Source of the DNA: Carettochelys insculpta
Lineage: Eukaryota; Chordata; Testudines; Carettochelyidae
Direction: 5' to 3'
DNA: 64,000 bases
Assembly: GCF_033958435.1 (NCBI RefSeq)
Contig: NC_134137.1
Span: 223,675,501-223,739,500 of the forward strand
Below, one piece after another: positions 11,056-21,800 of this stretch (position 1 is the stretch's first letter; every line of letters starts with the position of its first letter). Made by a program: the position numbers and the translations under genes. Below the pieces are notes generated by a model that was given only the letters and a program-made list of their open reading frames with translations, was not told the DNA's origin and searched no databases.

Positions 11056-11819
11056 CTTGAACATCCATAACAATTGGAGACAGCACTTACTTACATCAAA
11101 TGTGCTTTGAGGAAATGAAATAATTCATGTTTGAAAAAGTGCTACAAAAAGCACATGCATATAGAGAGTTAGAGCAGATGGAGGTGTAAATCCAGAGTGC
11201 TGACGCTTGATACTAACTGGAGTGTGAACCGCACTACCAAGTATTAAAAATCCTTTAGTGAACTTCAAGTATTGCTGTCTCAAACTGTAGATTTACACCC
11301 CAGTTTGCTGAATGACACCACTCCATAGTTCTCAAAAGCCCCCAGATTCACCAGCTGCACACCAAATTCTCCACCCAGCTCCAGGTTCACCATCAGGGTG
11401 GGGCAAAGATGGCATTTGCTTGTAGGGATCTTTGAAACACCATGGCAGCACTGCTCTCACTGCCCATGGCTGTCAGGGAGTGGGGCGGGGAGGAGCAGCA
11501 CCATGGTAGGGGCAGTGCTGAGGGCTGACTGCCTTTGGCCAAGCCCCTTCCGCTCTTGGCCCTGCCCCTTCCAGGGACAGAACTGGGCCTGCCCCACCCC
11601 ACCTTGCCACAAGGCCTGCAGGGTGGGTCAGTGCCACTGCCCAGTTCTCATCCCAAAGCCCATATGAATTGAACCACGCTTCTCCAAAACATTTCTCTAT
11701 ATGTTAGCAAATATGCGCAGACCCCAGCACAAACAAAAGGACTTGAGATCGGCAGAAAGAAAGTGGTGGCCAGAAAGTCCCCACACGCACATGGAAAAAT
11801 GATCCGGTGGTTAAGGTGG
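11056..11819. other. Non-coding; GC-rich patch
   Basis: 11390-11660 is GC-rich with GGGGCGGGGAGG and CCTGCCCCTTCC words but no CpG island or coding signature. I could not assign a repeat family. Confidence 0.35.
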
Positions 11820-13581
11820 TCCCGGGAGACGTAGGAGACAGGTGCTTTGAGAGTCCCTGAGTTAGGTTAAAAGGGGGTAAGAAACAAAGATAATATCATG
11901 CAAGGGGTCTACTACAAGCCACCTACCCAGATAGAAAAGGTGGATGCTTTTTTTTTAAACAATTAAAATAAGCCAAAGTCCAGGATTTGATTGGAATGGG
12001 AGACTTCAACAACCCAGACATACGTTGGGAAACTAACACAAGGTGTCACAGACAAGGCAATAAGTTCTTGGTCTGCACTAAATACAAGTTTTTGTCTCAG
12101 AAGGGTGAAAAAGCTACTGTGGGCAAGCTGTTCTAAATTTGAAATTAACCAATAGGGAAGAACCGGTTGAAACAAAGTGGAAGGCAGCTTAGGAGAAAGT
12201 AACCATGAAATCATAGAGTTCATGATTCTATGGAAAGGTAGAAAGGAGAACAGCAAAATAGAGACAGTGGATTTCAAGAAGGCAGATTTTGGTAAATTAG
12301 GACAGCTGACAGGTAGGGTCCTAAGGGAAGCAAGACTAAGAGGGAAAACAATGAAGAGAGTTGGCAGGTTTTTTTTAAAGGATATTATTAAAGGCATAAA
12401 AGCAAGCTATAATGATGCACAGGAAAGATAGCGAATATAACAAAAGACCACCTTAGCTTAACCAGGAGATCTCAAAATTAAAAAGGAGTCATATAAAAAC
12501 AGGACAAATTACAAAGGATGAATATAAGCAAACAATACATGTATGCAGGGACAAGATTAGAAAGGCAAAGACACAAAACGAGCTCATATTAACTAGAGAT
12601 GTAAAGGGAAACAAGATGACATTCTGTAAATATACTAGCATCAAGAGGAAGACCAAGACAGGGTAGGCCCACTGCTCAGTGAGGAGGGAAAAACAACATC
12701 AGGAAACTTGCAACTGGCAGAGGTACTTTATGACTTATTTGTTTCAGTCTTCACCAAGAAGCCTGATGAAGAGATGCCTAACATAATGAATGCTTGTGGG
12801 ATGGGGGTAGGTTTGGAAGATAAAATAAAGAAGAAGTTAAAATTTCTTAGAAAAGTTAGATGTTTGTAAGTTGCCAGGACCTGATGAAATTCCTCCTAGA
12901 AAACCCAAGAAGCTGATAGAGGTGGTACCTGAGCCTTTGAGCTATCATCTTTGAAAAGTTGGGAGAGATTCCTGAAGATGGAAAAAGGGCAAATATAGTG
13001 CCCATCCATAAACAGGGAAATAAGAACAACCCAGAAAACTACAGACCAGTCAGTTTAATGTCTGTGCCAAGAAATAATGGAGAAACTGAATTAAGGAATT
13101 CATCTGCAAACATCTGGAAGAAAATAAGATTATAGGTAACATCCAGAATGGATTTGTAAAGCACAAATCACGTCAAATTAATCTGATAGCTTTCTTTTAT
13201 AGGATAACAAGTCTTGTGGATAAGGGAGAAACAGTGGATGGGGTATACCTAGACTTTAGTAAAGCATTTAATATGAGTTTGCATGATCTTATTAATAAAC
13301 TAAGCAAAAACAACTTAGATGGTGGATGCATCTAGGAGGATAACCATTCTCAAAGAGTAGTTATTAATGGCTCACAATCATGCTGGAAGTGAATAAGAAG
13401 TGGGGTTCTGCAGGGGTCTGTTTTGGAACCAGTTCTATTCAATATCTTCATAAATGTTTATCAATTGACAGAGTATGCTTATTAAATTTGTGGATGATAC
13501 CAAGGTGGGAAGGGTTGCAACTGCTTTGGATGATAGGGTCATAATTCAAAATGATCTGGACTAACTGGAAAAATGGTCTTC

Positions 13582-13595
13582 AGTAAATAGGGTGA
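13582..13595 (+). repeat. Target-site duplication, left copy (AGTAAATAGGGTGA)
   Basis: Matches AGTAAATATGGTGA at 13750-13763 at 13 of 14 bases. CR1 sequence continues across the pair once the insert is removed. Confidence 0.75.
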
Positions 13596-13749
13596 CAAGT
13601 AGTGAGGTAGTTGTGTTAGTCTGTATCTTTGAGAACAAGAAAAAGTCCTGTGACACCTTACATCTGATGAAGCAGGTCTTTGCCCACGAAAGCTTATGCT
13701 CCAAAATCTCTGTTAGTCGAAAAGTTGCGGCAGAACTTCTTGTTGTTCT
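13596..13749. mobile_element. Penelope-type tail element, inverted two-part copy nested in CR1
   Basis: The 154-bp insert starts with the antisense tail (GTTGTGTTAGTCTGTATC, then AAGTCCTGTGACACCTTA). It switches at about 13661 to sense tail (CATCTGATGAAG, then GCCCACGAAAGCTTATGCTCC and TGTTAGTC). It is bounded by a 14-bp duplication of the CR1 target, which proves it inserted as one unit. Confidence 0.7.
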
Positions 13750-13821
13750 AGTAAATATGGTGAAGTTTAAGAAGGACAAATGCAAAAGTACTCCACTTAG
13801 GAAGGAACAGTTTCACACATA

Positions 13822-13925
13822 CAGTAGACCCCTGACTTACGTGGGGTTTGCATTCTCTCAACCCCTGCATAAGCCAAATTTCAGGCAACTTGGAGGTTCA
13901 GTGAGGGGAGGAGAGTTGGGAAACA
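13822..13925 (+). mobile_element. pogo/Tigger-like DNA transposon fragment
   Basis: It begins CAGTAGACCCCTGACTTACG directly after a TA, the typical end of a Tigger-type element. GGGTTTGCATTCTCTCAACCCCTGCATAAGCC follows in parts. CR1 resumes at about 13930. The right end is lost. Confidence 0.55.
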
Positions 13926-14530
13926 GGTGGCAGGGATCTAGGGGTCAGAAGGGACCACAAACTAAATACAAGTCAACAGCGTGACATTGTTGGGGTTGAA
14001 GAAAAAAGCAAACATGATTCTGGGATGCTTTAGCAGGACTGTTGAGAGCAAAGCTTGAGAAGTCATTCTTCTGATCTACTCTGCAATTGAGTCCTAATCA
14101 GTGCAGTATTGTGTCCAGTTCTGGGCACCACATTTCACGAAAGATGTGTAGAAATTGGAGGAAGTCCAGAGAAGAGCAACAACAACGATGAAAGGTCTAA
14201 AGAACACGAGCTATGAGGGAAAACTGAAAGAACTGGGCTTGTATAGTTTAGAAAATAGAAGACTGAGAAGGGACATGATAGCAGGTTTCAAGTACCTAAA
14301 ATAATGTTATACGGAGAAGGGAGAAAAATTGTTCTTATTGGCTTCTGAGGATAAGACATGAAGCAAAGGACAAACTGCAGCAAGGGAAGTTTAGATTAGA
14401 CATAGGAAAAACTTCCTAACTGTCAGGGTGGTTAAACACTGGAATAAATTGCCTAGGGAGGCTGTGGAACCTTTATCACTGGAGATATTTAAGAGCAGGT
14501 TAGACAGACACCAGTAAGGGATGGTCTAGA

Positions 14531-14871
14531 GCGGGGATGTCCAACGTGTAACCTGTGGGCCAGAGTCCAGCCCACAGAGCCTTTTTTTCTGGCCCGCTGA
14601 GCCAGTGGTGGCACCATTTTTAAAAGTGGTGGTTGGGCAGCTCTTTGAAGAGCAACTTGCAGCTCCTGCTGCCACTGCCACTCCCTCCTCTGGCTCCCAT
14701 ACAGCATGACAGGGGCAACTTTCAGCACCGTGCCATAGTGCACATGGGAGAGCTGTCAGGGGTCTCTGTGAAGAATGTGGGCTCCATCCCCGGGGGGGGG
14801 TGTTCGTCCTGGCATGGCCCCCTGTAATGAGTAGCCCTGGAACATGCTCATTTGCTCACTCCCTGGCCCAC
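14531..14871 (+). mobile_element. hAT-like left end and body
   Basis: The start GCGGGGATGTCCAACGTG resembles CAGGGGTGTCCAAC hAT ends, and CTGTGGGCCAGAGTCCAGCCC and TCTGGCCCGCTGAGCC follow. It abuts the CR1 3' end at 14529. The right boundary is unclear: a weak hAT-end-like word, AAAAAAGGTTGTGGGGATGG, appears near 15495-15514, so the element may extend that far and enclose the next two features. Confidence 0.4.
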
Positions 14872-15060
14872 ATGGCAGTGGAGCAGCCCTGCTGAGGGTG
14901 TCAAGCTGCTGAGTGTGCTGCTGAGCAGCATCGTGCAGCCTGCCTACTACGGTCAGGCTGGCATCCCCAAGGAGCTGCTGCGTGGCCAGTTCTACCCTAC
15001 CCCAAGGCGGTTCCACAGGAGTTCCACACCCCGCTCACCAAGATGAACAGCATCCTCAAG
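14872..15060 (+). pseudogene. COMMD1: COMMD1-like exon 1 relic, frameshifted
   Basis: COMMD1 is a COMM-domain protein that regulates NF-kB and endosomal copper-transporter trafficking. Here three frame-shifted pieces line up with its N-terminus in order: MAVEQPC at 14872, then VKLLSVLLSSIVQPAYYGQ and AGIPKELLRGQFY (about 14899-14995), then YPKAVPQEFHTPLTKMNSIL plus K ending at 15060. Human COMMD1 from memory has LSGLLNALAQ, GYPGITEELLRSQLYP, PPEEF and LAKM..ILK in the same spacing, with about 60 codons to that lysine; this copy spans 189 bp. At least two frameshifts make it non-functional. Similarity fades right after ILK, where AAG|GTGGTG looks like a splice donor. So it may be a duplicated exon rather than a processed copy. 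I place it from pattern alone. Confidence 0.6.
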
Positions 15061-15084
15061 GTGGTGTCACCTGAGCAGAGAGAT

Positions 15085-15330
15085 AGACGACAGATGGACT
15101 GGCTGGGCTGGAGGAGCAGGGGGAAGGTGTTGGGATAAACAGATGGTCAGGGCTGGGCTGGAGTGCTGGGGAGGGGGGAAATGGACAGACAGATGGACTG
15201 GTGGGGCTGGAGAGTCAGTGGCAGCAGTTGGGGTAGACAAATGGACTGGTTGGGCTGGAGGGGGTGTGGTCAGAGCAGACAGACTGGCTGAGCTGGAAAG
15301 GAAGTGGGGGGCATCAAGACAGACACATGG
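15085..15330 (+). repeat. Minisatellite, about 4 degenerate units
   Basis: The phrase ACAGATGGACTGG..GGGCTGGAG recurs at about 15091, 15138, 15191, 15236 and 15280, with G-rich spacers (roughly 45-55 bp spacing). The frames crossing it are Gly/Trp-rich artefacts. Confidence 0.7.
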
Positions 15331-16891
15331 AGAAGCTTGGCTTGGGGGTTTGGGTCTAAGGCTGGGGGTGGTTTGTGGCTGTGAGGGGCCTGAGGCTCTG
15401 GGGGGTTTAAGCCTGTGGACAGGGAGGTGGCAGCTTGGGGCTATTTTGTGTTCAGCCCCTGGAACATGGAAAAAACTTCCATGGCCCCCAAAGAAAAAAG
15501 GTTGTGGGGATGGGGCACATAAGACATGTTAGTTCAGTTCATGTTTGTGTCAAAGAATTCTCTCAACTGTACATCCGGAGTCCTCACCCTGCTTGCCATA
15601 GACAGTATTTAGAACAGGACAAATATTCCAACAGTGCACTATTCCACTGGAAAATGCTGATTTGATGGAACCGAAGCATTCCGTGGGAACATATTCATTT
15701 CCCTGAAAATTTTGAAGGCAACCACACAGGCTCCACGCCTTCCTGGGTAACTACTTAGGGCTGCTCTAGTTTTCTGCCTCCCTCAGCAGTGGGCTGGGAA
15801 GTCTCCAGTATAGGGAGGTAGCTGTCCAGCGAGGCAGGCAGCTGGGAGTAGCCAACAATATTCAACTGAAATTAAATTTCAGAATGTTTCTTCCTTTTTA
15901 ACCACCCCGCAATCCCCCCGCCCCCCCAAAAAAAGAAAGAAAAAAACAAAAAAACAAAAACCTACTCTACCTGATTTGGAAAGAATTCTTCCCACTCACT
16001 GGTGGGATCACAGTGGACAGGCACCTTTAAGCATGGAGAGAGAGCAAATATCCCCTCTCCCATAGTTGCAATACCTAACTCTGATGGGGAGTACTCAGTG
16101 ACATAATAATGCACAACAATAATCATTCTGACACTGGCGCTTATGAATGGAGCTTCAAAGCTTTGCTGAAATGATACAGGCTACACATTCATCACAGCTA
16201 GAAAATTAATTTGATTGCAAAGAATAGACTGCTGCAGTCTGTTGTACTGCACATTTTCTTGTCCCTTATGGAGGTTCCCACATAGCTTTACGAAACTTAA
16301 ATGGGGATCATTGAGGAGTCAGAAAAGGCTCTCAGCATTTGTGATGCTATCAGAAGAAAACACAAACTGTCAGAAATCCTGAAGTACATCAGGGTGATAG
16401 ATAAATTTGTACAAAAAATGCTGGAAAGGTCCCTCTGAAATGGTGGTCTGTCTGAATTTGAAATGCTGCAAATGCTCTGCAATAGTGTCAGTTGGGGACA
16501 GTACTGATGTGCAAAATAAAGAGAATCTGTTTACAATGAGATATTCCTGGTGAAAAGCCAGAATGCCTGTTCTGTGATGAGGAGTCAGAGAATAATATTT
16601 TAGCAGGGCTCAGGTAGCTCAGTGAACAAGGGTTGGCATGTGGAAACTCAGGCAAGGACAGAAGTAATAGCTGCTCAAGCCTTCTTGGTATATTTTGTAT
16701 GCTCCCGTTTTCCTCTTCCTTCCCCAAACCCTTCTCCACTGCTCCTTTCTCCACTCTTTCCCTTTGGGTGTTCCAATACCAGTCATACCTCTATTTCGCA
16801 TTCTTATGCCTTTCCCTGCTCTTTCTGGCTTATTCAATCTGTCACATCCATAACATCTCAGGTTTGGTTCCTGCTGGCTTTCATTCTCACA
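15331..16891. other. Non-coding, nothing recognised
   Basis: There is a C-rich/A-rich junction near 15905-15955 and no exon or known repeat. GGCTCAGGTAGCTCAGTGAAC near 16607 resembles a tRNA box A but lacks a box B. Confidence 0.35.
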
Positions 16892-17303
16892 GGCTGCGTC
16901 TACACTAGCAAATTCTTTCAAAAGATTTTTCAAAAGAAGGTGGCTGTTTTGAAAGAGCCCATGGAGTGTCTACACACAAAAAGCTTTTTTTTTTTTTTTG
17001 AAAGTAAATCGAAAGAACATGGTGCTCCTTTCAAAATCGGTCTTACTTTCCTGTTCAGGAAGAGCTCCTCTTTTCGAAAGCTTCTTTAGAAGGAAAACGT
17101 GTCAGGGTTCCACAGGGCCCTTCTTTTGAAAGAATGGTCTTCATTTTTGATCCCTGTCCTGTTTTCTATAAAGAGCATCCACACAGCTCCCACTCTTTTG
17201 AAAGAGTAGCTCACTCTTTTGATCCGCCTTTTTCATGTCTCTTTGGAAAAAGACCTTCTGGAAGAGCTTTTTTCGAAAGATCTCTGTAGTTTAGACATAG
17301 CCA
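16892..17303 (+). mobile_element. Foldback MITE, GGCTATGTCTACACTAG family, copy 1
   Basis: The left end GGCTGCGTCTACACTAGCAAA pairs with the right end TAGTTTAGACATAGCC. The interior is built of TTTCGAAAGA/TCTTTTGAAAGAG words that pair across the element. It has no coding capacity, and the transposase source is unknown. The same termini recur at 57588, 61049 and 63181. Confidence 0.7.
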
Positions 17304-17647
17304 TAATGTAATCTGACCTCCTGCATAATAAGCTACACTATTTCACCCGGTGATTCCTTCAACAAGCCCATCACTTGTGGTTGAACTACAGCACATGTGT
17401 AGATATATATCATCCTAACTTCAATATTCTGAGAGGGAGAATCCACCAGACACTTAGCCGGAATTGTTAGTTACTTTCAGCATTCAAAATGTGCTTAATT
17501 TATCTAGTTTTCAGTTCCCGCACTTGGAACTCCTTAGGCTTGGGTCTGACAGATCAATAGGACCCTCTATCAAAACTTTGGCCTCTTGTTGGTACTTAGT
17601 TCTTGAATCCTACTTTTCTCCTCTTTATTCCCATCACCAAATCAATT
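17304..17647. other. Non-coding, nothing recognised
   Basis: AT-rich unique sequence between two MITE copies. Confidence 0.4.
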
Positions 17648-17868
17648 AATGTTCCCTCTAATTCTTTCCATCCCTGTGCAGATTTTTTCCATTCATGTGC
17701 AGAATAACTATTGCTATGTACAAAAGGAGGGGAAAGGAAAGAAAGAGTGTGTAAATGTGCACTACCAGTAGAAACAAGAACATCACTGCGGTGCTCTACT
17801 AATCAGCTGAGCAGCATCTGAATCTCTCCTAACTAGCTGCACAAGTGCACAGCATACATGGAACACGG
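17648..17868 (+). mobile_element. hAT-like MITE, CAGTGTTCCCTCTAAT family, copy 1
   Basis: It starts TAATGTTCCCTCTAATTCTTT and ends CATGGAACACGG. Interior words (CCTGTGCAG, TTCATGTGCAGAATAA, TGCTCTACTAATCAGCTGAG) recur in the same order in the copy at 20783-20987. No clear 8-bp duplication remains. Confidence 0.6.
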
Positions 17869-18084
17869 TCGCCATAGGTTCCCATGCCCTGGTTCTCACT
17901 TCCAGCGCAAAGGAGAGAAGAAAAAGTGAGGAGGGTCGATCCAAGGGGTGAAGCATTGGAATTGCTGTTAGGCTCCCTCCACAGCAGGGACCAGACCCAG
18001 GGCACATCTATGCACAAGAGTTACTCCAATTGAACAAAACCTGGGTTTTATATTAATCTAATTAAACCAGAGCAAATGCATTAG

Positions 18085-18385
18085 TAGAGCCACTTGCAGC
18101 TTGTCTATAATATAGGTCAGGGTCGATCTTCTGGAGTTTGATTTCATGCACCTGGTAGAGACGTGCAAAATCAAACTATCTAGGGTCATCGGTCAATCCC
18201 TGTTCTCCTCGTTACTATGAGGATTAAGGGAGATCAGATGGAGAAACTCTCCCATTGACCTCCCTCTGTGTGGACGGCCAGGTAAGTTGATTGCAGATAA
18301 GTCAATTCTAGCTATGCAATTGCGGTAGGTAGAACGGCTTATCTGCAGCCAACTTCCTTGCCTGGTGTAGACCAAGCCTTAAACA
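18085..18385 (+). mobile_element. Foldback-type repeat (TTGTCTA / TAGACCAAGCC ends)
   Basis: CTTGTCTATAATATAGG at the left and GGTGTAGACCAAGCC at the right are imperfect inverted ends. Inside, GTCAATCCCTGTTCTCCTC and GGGTCGATCTTC are words of a turtle foldback family. It is decayed and its boundaries are approximate. Confidence 0.45.
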
Positions 18386-18619
18386 GTTTTACATGTTTTT
18401 CATCCATTTTGCTGAAATGGGTTGAAGTTTTGCCCCACAGCCAGTGTGTGGTCATGCTGCCCTCTGGGTGCATATTTCACAGTTTGGGGTGCAGTCCCTC
18501 GAGCAGAGGCTGGTGAGAGATTTCTCATAGCCTCCTGAGAGGTCTGACTATACAGTGTTCACTCTCTGGAAGGTTTCATAAATGACAGTGGTAATACTTA
18601 AGCAAGTGAGGCACAAATA

Positions 18620-18725
18620 GCGTTGGCTTCACAAAAAACAAACAGTTCTCTAGAACCTTAAAGACTATCAGACTTATTTATTAGGCAATGAGCATTTGTG
18701 GGTAAGACCTACTTGTTCATATGGC
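18620..18725 (-). mobile_element. Penelope-type tail fragment
   Basis: ACAGTTCTCTAGAACCTTAAAGAC, TTTATTAGGCAATGAGC and TGGGTAAGACCTACTTG match, with decay, the antisense tail seen intact at 54025-54110. Confidence 0.45.
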
Positions 18726-19870
18726 AGGGTGGAGAGCCTGGGGAGGAAGGATGGGGGAAAAAGGGGATGGGTCACTTGTCCCTAATAGGACCAGTGGAAG
18801 AAGTAAATTAAGTTGGATGTAAGCAATTTTCCATTGCTCTCAGCGTAGTCAATACTCAAAAAAATGGTGATAAGCAGCTACCTACCCAATAAGCTTTTAA
18901 TTTATTGAAGAAAAAGCTAAAATGCAAATATACAGTGGGTTACTTCCCTGTCTGAAACCCTTTCAGGTCTCCTATAGGATACCCTTGTGGGTCTGAATGT
19001 GGAGAGTTGTATTCAAATCAAAATCCCCTTTAGCTTTTCTTCACCATGTCTGCAGTGTACAAAGCAAAAGCCACCCCGCCAGGTAGTGTCTATTTCCAGA
19101 GGTGCCTTTCAGCTCATATTTATCCAGTAAATATTTAGATAAGTGGAGAGAGGGAATTGCCATTGAAATTGATTTGACTCTTCAGCTGTTTAAGTAAACT
19201 CTCCCTGCGTCTTGTCTGTCCCCTTTGGCCTCCTTCCCTGATGGGAAGCAGAAGAAGCATGTGCACCAATCTGTATTCCACAAGAGGCACTTAAGGGCTT
19301 TTTAAAGTTTAAGCAGCCCTTTCTACATTTAAGAAGAACACGAATGCATGAAACCTTGTGAAGAAAACCTCTCACTAACATTATAGTTACAAAAACAATG
19401 CTTTCTTCCTGTCATTGCTCAGTGACAGTAAACCCAGGTGTCCAGAAGCCAAGCTGGGAAAACTATTAGCAGCCACCAACTTCTTCCACAAAGTTAACCA
19501 CCTCTTGGTATTTACAAATCATCCATTTTTACCAAGGTGGCCAATGTTTGAAATCATTTTATGAATAATTTTTACATAAAAGATCCACGCTTTTCTTTCA
19601 AACCATTGCCACAATTATGGTTTGAGGTTTTGCGAGCTGTACTGTGTCAAATGATATCGTTCCTGCTCCGTGGTCGTATAACTGACAAGTCTGTAAGCAG
19701 GACCAGAACATCAGTCAAAAGTAAGATACTTGTGTCAACATGTTGACGCCAATATTCACATTACTAGTGCTAATACCCATGAAAGGATGCACACAAAAGT
19801 ACTTGTGACAATGCTGGTACTGATATTCAAATACACACATTGTGCCAGTACTGCTACTATAACCAATATG
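18726..19870. other. Non-coding, nothing recognised
   Basis: I found no exon or repeat hallmark. Confidence 0.35.
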
Positions 19871-19885
19871 AATACACAGTTACAT

Positions 19886-19950
19886 GTTGTCTTAAAGACT
19901 CGTTAGTCTTCAAGGTGCTACAGGACTGCTTTTTTCTTCTGTGCATACAA
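19886..19950 (+). mobile_element. Penelope-type tail scrap, sense
   Basis: GTTAGTCTTCAAGGTGCTACAGGACTGCTTTTTT is the sense end of the same tail family as at 20521-20565 and 32160-32200. Confidence 0.55.
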
Positions 19951-20217
19951 TTACATGATTACCCAAGACAGACTGATTTTCCATTAACAATTTCACGGGG
20001 GGGGGAGTCATTCACGAATAAAGGGGATTTGAGAAAGAGAGAAAATGAATTTGCAAGCTTGTGTTACAAGATACGTTTGCAAATACATTTTATCAACTGT
20101 CACCCAACTTTATCAAGAAATAGCAGATCTAGAACATCCCATGTTGCTCTCACATAATGCCTAGTCTGCTAGGGTGTGTGTTGCCCACTTCCAGTTAGGT
20201 GCTTTTTTTGTTAGTAA

Positions 20218-20570
20218 CAGAGAGATAGATGTGCTAGTCTATATACTATCAAAACAAAAAAACAGTCCACTAGCACTTTAAAGACTAAAAGTAATTTATC
20301 AGATGAGACCCACTTCTTCAGATCATAGCTATACCAGAACAGACCCAATATTTAAGGCACAGTGAACCAAAAATAGTAATCAAGGTTGACAAATCAGAAA
20401 ATTATCATCAAGGTGAGCAAATCAGACAGTAGATGGGCGGGGTGGGGGCTGGGAGTCAAGAATTAGATAAAGCCAAGTGTGCATAAGAGCCCCTATAATG
20501 ATGAAAAGTCAACACCTCATAAATTATTTTGTTAGTCTTTAAAGTGCTACTGGACAGCTTTTTTGCTTGC
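20218..20570. mobile_element. Penelope-type element with inverted ends
   Basis: The left end carries antisense tail (GTGCTAGTCTATATACTATC, then CAGTCCACTAGCACTTTAAAG). The right end carries sense tail (TTTTGTTAGTCTTTAAAGTGC, then TACTGGACAGCTTTTTTG). The body (AATATTTAAGGCACAGTGAACC, AATAGTAATCAAGGTTGAC, GAGTCAAGAATTAGATAAAGCC) matches 54140-54275 word for word with few changes. The inverted terminal copies are typical of Penelope-like insertions. Confidence 0.65.
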
Positions 20571-20782
20571 TTGTGTGAGTGGAGACCCTGTGCTGGTGCA
20601 GATGAGCTTGTCTGATTAGTCGGGAGCCCTGCACTGCACATGTATCATTCTGTAATCTAAGATGGGACAAGCAGCAAATTTTGTAGGCAGTTCTGGTTTA
20701 TTCCCAATTTCAGAAGTTCCAGTGGGAGTGAAAGGTGGTCAATTGGGTATTCTTGTTTCAGCTCATCTCAGATAAAAAAAAA

Positions 20783-20987
20783 CAATGTTTCCACTAATCT
20801 TTTCCACCCCATGTGGATATTTTCCATCCATGTGCAGAATAAATTTTTATGTGCACCAAGGCATGTGCAGCTGTGCACCATCAATAAAAACAGAAAAAAC
20901 TTGCTGTGTGCTCTTTGCTGATCAGCTGGATGGCATTTGTATTCCTCCTCAATTGCTGGACAAGTGCACAGCTTACAGGAAACACTG
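20783..20987 (+). mobile_element. hAT-like MITE, CAGTGTTCCCTCTAAT family, copy 2
   Basis: The left end CAATGTTTCCACTAATC pairs with the right end GGAAACACTG; the first ten bases pair with one mismatch. CAG-type ends suggest hAT. The interior matches copy 1 at 17648-17868. The A-rich left flank hides any target duplication. Confidence 0.65.
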
Positions 20988-21639
20988 ATGATAGGGCGTG
21001 TTAAACTGGACAGAGGGTTGGGTGTGTAGCAGGAGGGACACAACAGATGAAGTTCTAAAAACCAGTGCATATAAGATACAGAATATGTTGCAACTGAGAT
21101 CTTTTGATTGAAGCATCAGCTCATCTCTGCAGGTCAATGCTAACACACTTTGACTGCACACAGCCTAAGCCCTTCCCACATCACTGAACAGGACATCACT
21201 GCAGTGCAATGTACTGGTTTTACAGCCCCTCAGGAAGAGTCAAGCTCACCTCTGTGATCACCTCCACTCTGACACAATGATGCTGTGTCTATGGGAAGTG
21301 CGATTTGTATACACTGTACTATTAGGTTTACCTAGCATTGTGTGGGCCCTTAACTTAGTTAAGCTTTTGGGGGGGTTATTTTTTTTTAAAAAAAGGGAAA
21401 ATGTACATGCTTCAAATGATTGTATTTTTCAAAAATAGTGTTATTTCGATAATTTTTATTTTTGATTTCTTAAAAAAAGGATTGTTAATTTTTTTCCATT
21501 TGTTTTTTAGTAAATTTCTTTTATACAGGAATTCCACTGCTATTCCAAAATTCTCCTCTCTATAAGGTTTACTGAGAAGCAATCCTATTCCATGTTCATC
21601 CTATTTTTTGGCTGACCTCAGTTCTGTCTGTTTCAACTT
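20988..21639. other. Non-coding, nothing recognised
   Basis: Includes T- and A-rich stretches at 21375-21520 and no exon. Confidence 0.35.
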
Positions 21640-21800
21640 TAGCTCCATTATGTCAGTTCTGAGGACTGTACTACATTTGGTGATTGACTATTTTTCGTTT
21701 GGTTTTATGAAAAACAATCAATCCCATTCCAAGCACATCTTATTTTCCTGGAACAACCAAACCCTTATTTTATTTTAAACTAGGATAAGAGGAAGCTGGA
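21640..21800 (+). repeat. Unclassified dispersed repeat, copy 1
   Basis: TTGGTTTTATGAAAAACAATC, then CCAAGCACATCTTATTTTCC and GGAACAACCAAACCC, reappear in the same order at 22930-23000. The family is unknown to me. Confidence 0.5.

Larger units (their letters stand above)
11820..14529 (+). mobile_element. Decayed CR1 LINE, plus strand, with nested insertions
   Basis: It begins in the endonuclease domain: GTCTACTACAAGCCACCTACC gives VYYKPPT at about 11907, and [12 protein letters not shown] spans about 11996-12030. The reverse transcriptase follows (12840-13560), with NKLPGPDEI-like sequence near 12880, DFSKAFN at about 13253 and FVDDTKVG, the YADD-type active-site box, at about 13486. The 3' end has the standard CR1 text around 14410-14500 (CTAACTGTCAGGGTGGTTAAAC, CTGGAATAAATTGCCTAGG). 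Many stops and frameshifts make it inactive. A Penelope-type insert (13596-13749) and a Tigger-like fragment (13822-13925) interrupt it and are therefore younger. Confidence 0.85.

Noticed and set aside
13592..13984. 130-codon plus-strand frame
   Set aside because: It is assembled from the Penelope-type tail, CR1 and a Tigger-like fragment, with no coherent protein.
15085..15330. Gly/Trp-rich frame as a repeat protein
   Set aside because: The period is a DNA minisatellite and the frame is not kept between units.
16600..16670. tRNA-like box A (GTAGCTCAGTGAAC)
   Set aside because: No box B or cloverleaf follows at the right distance.
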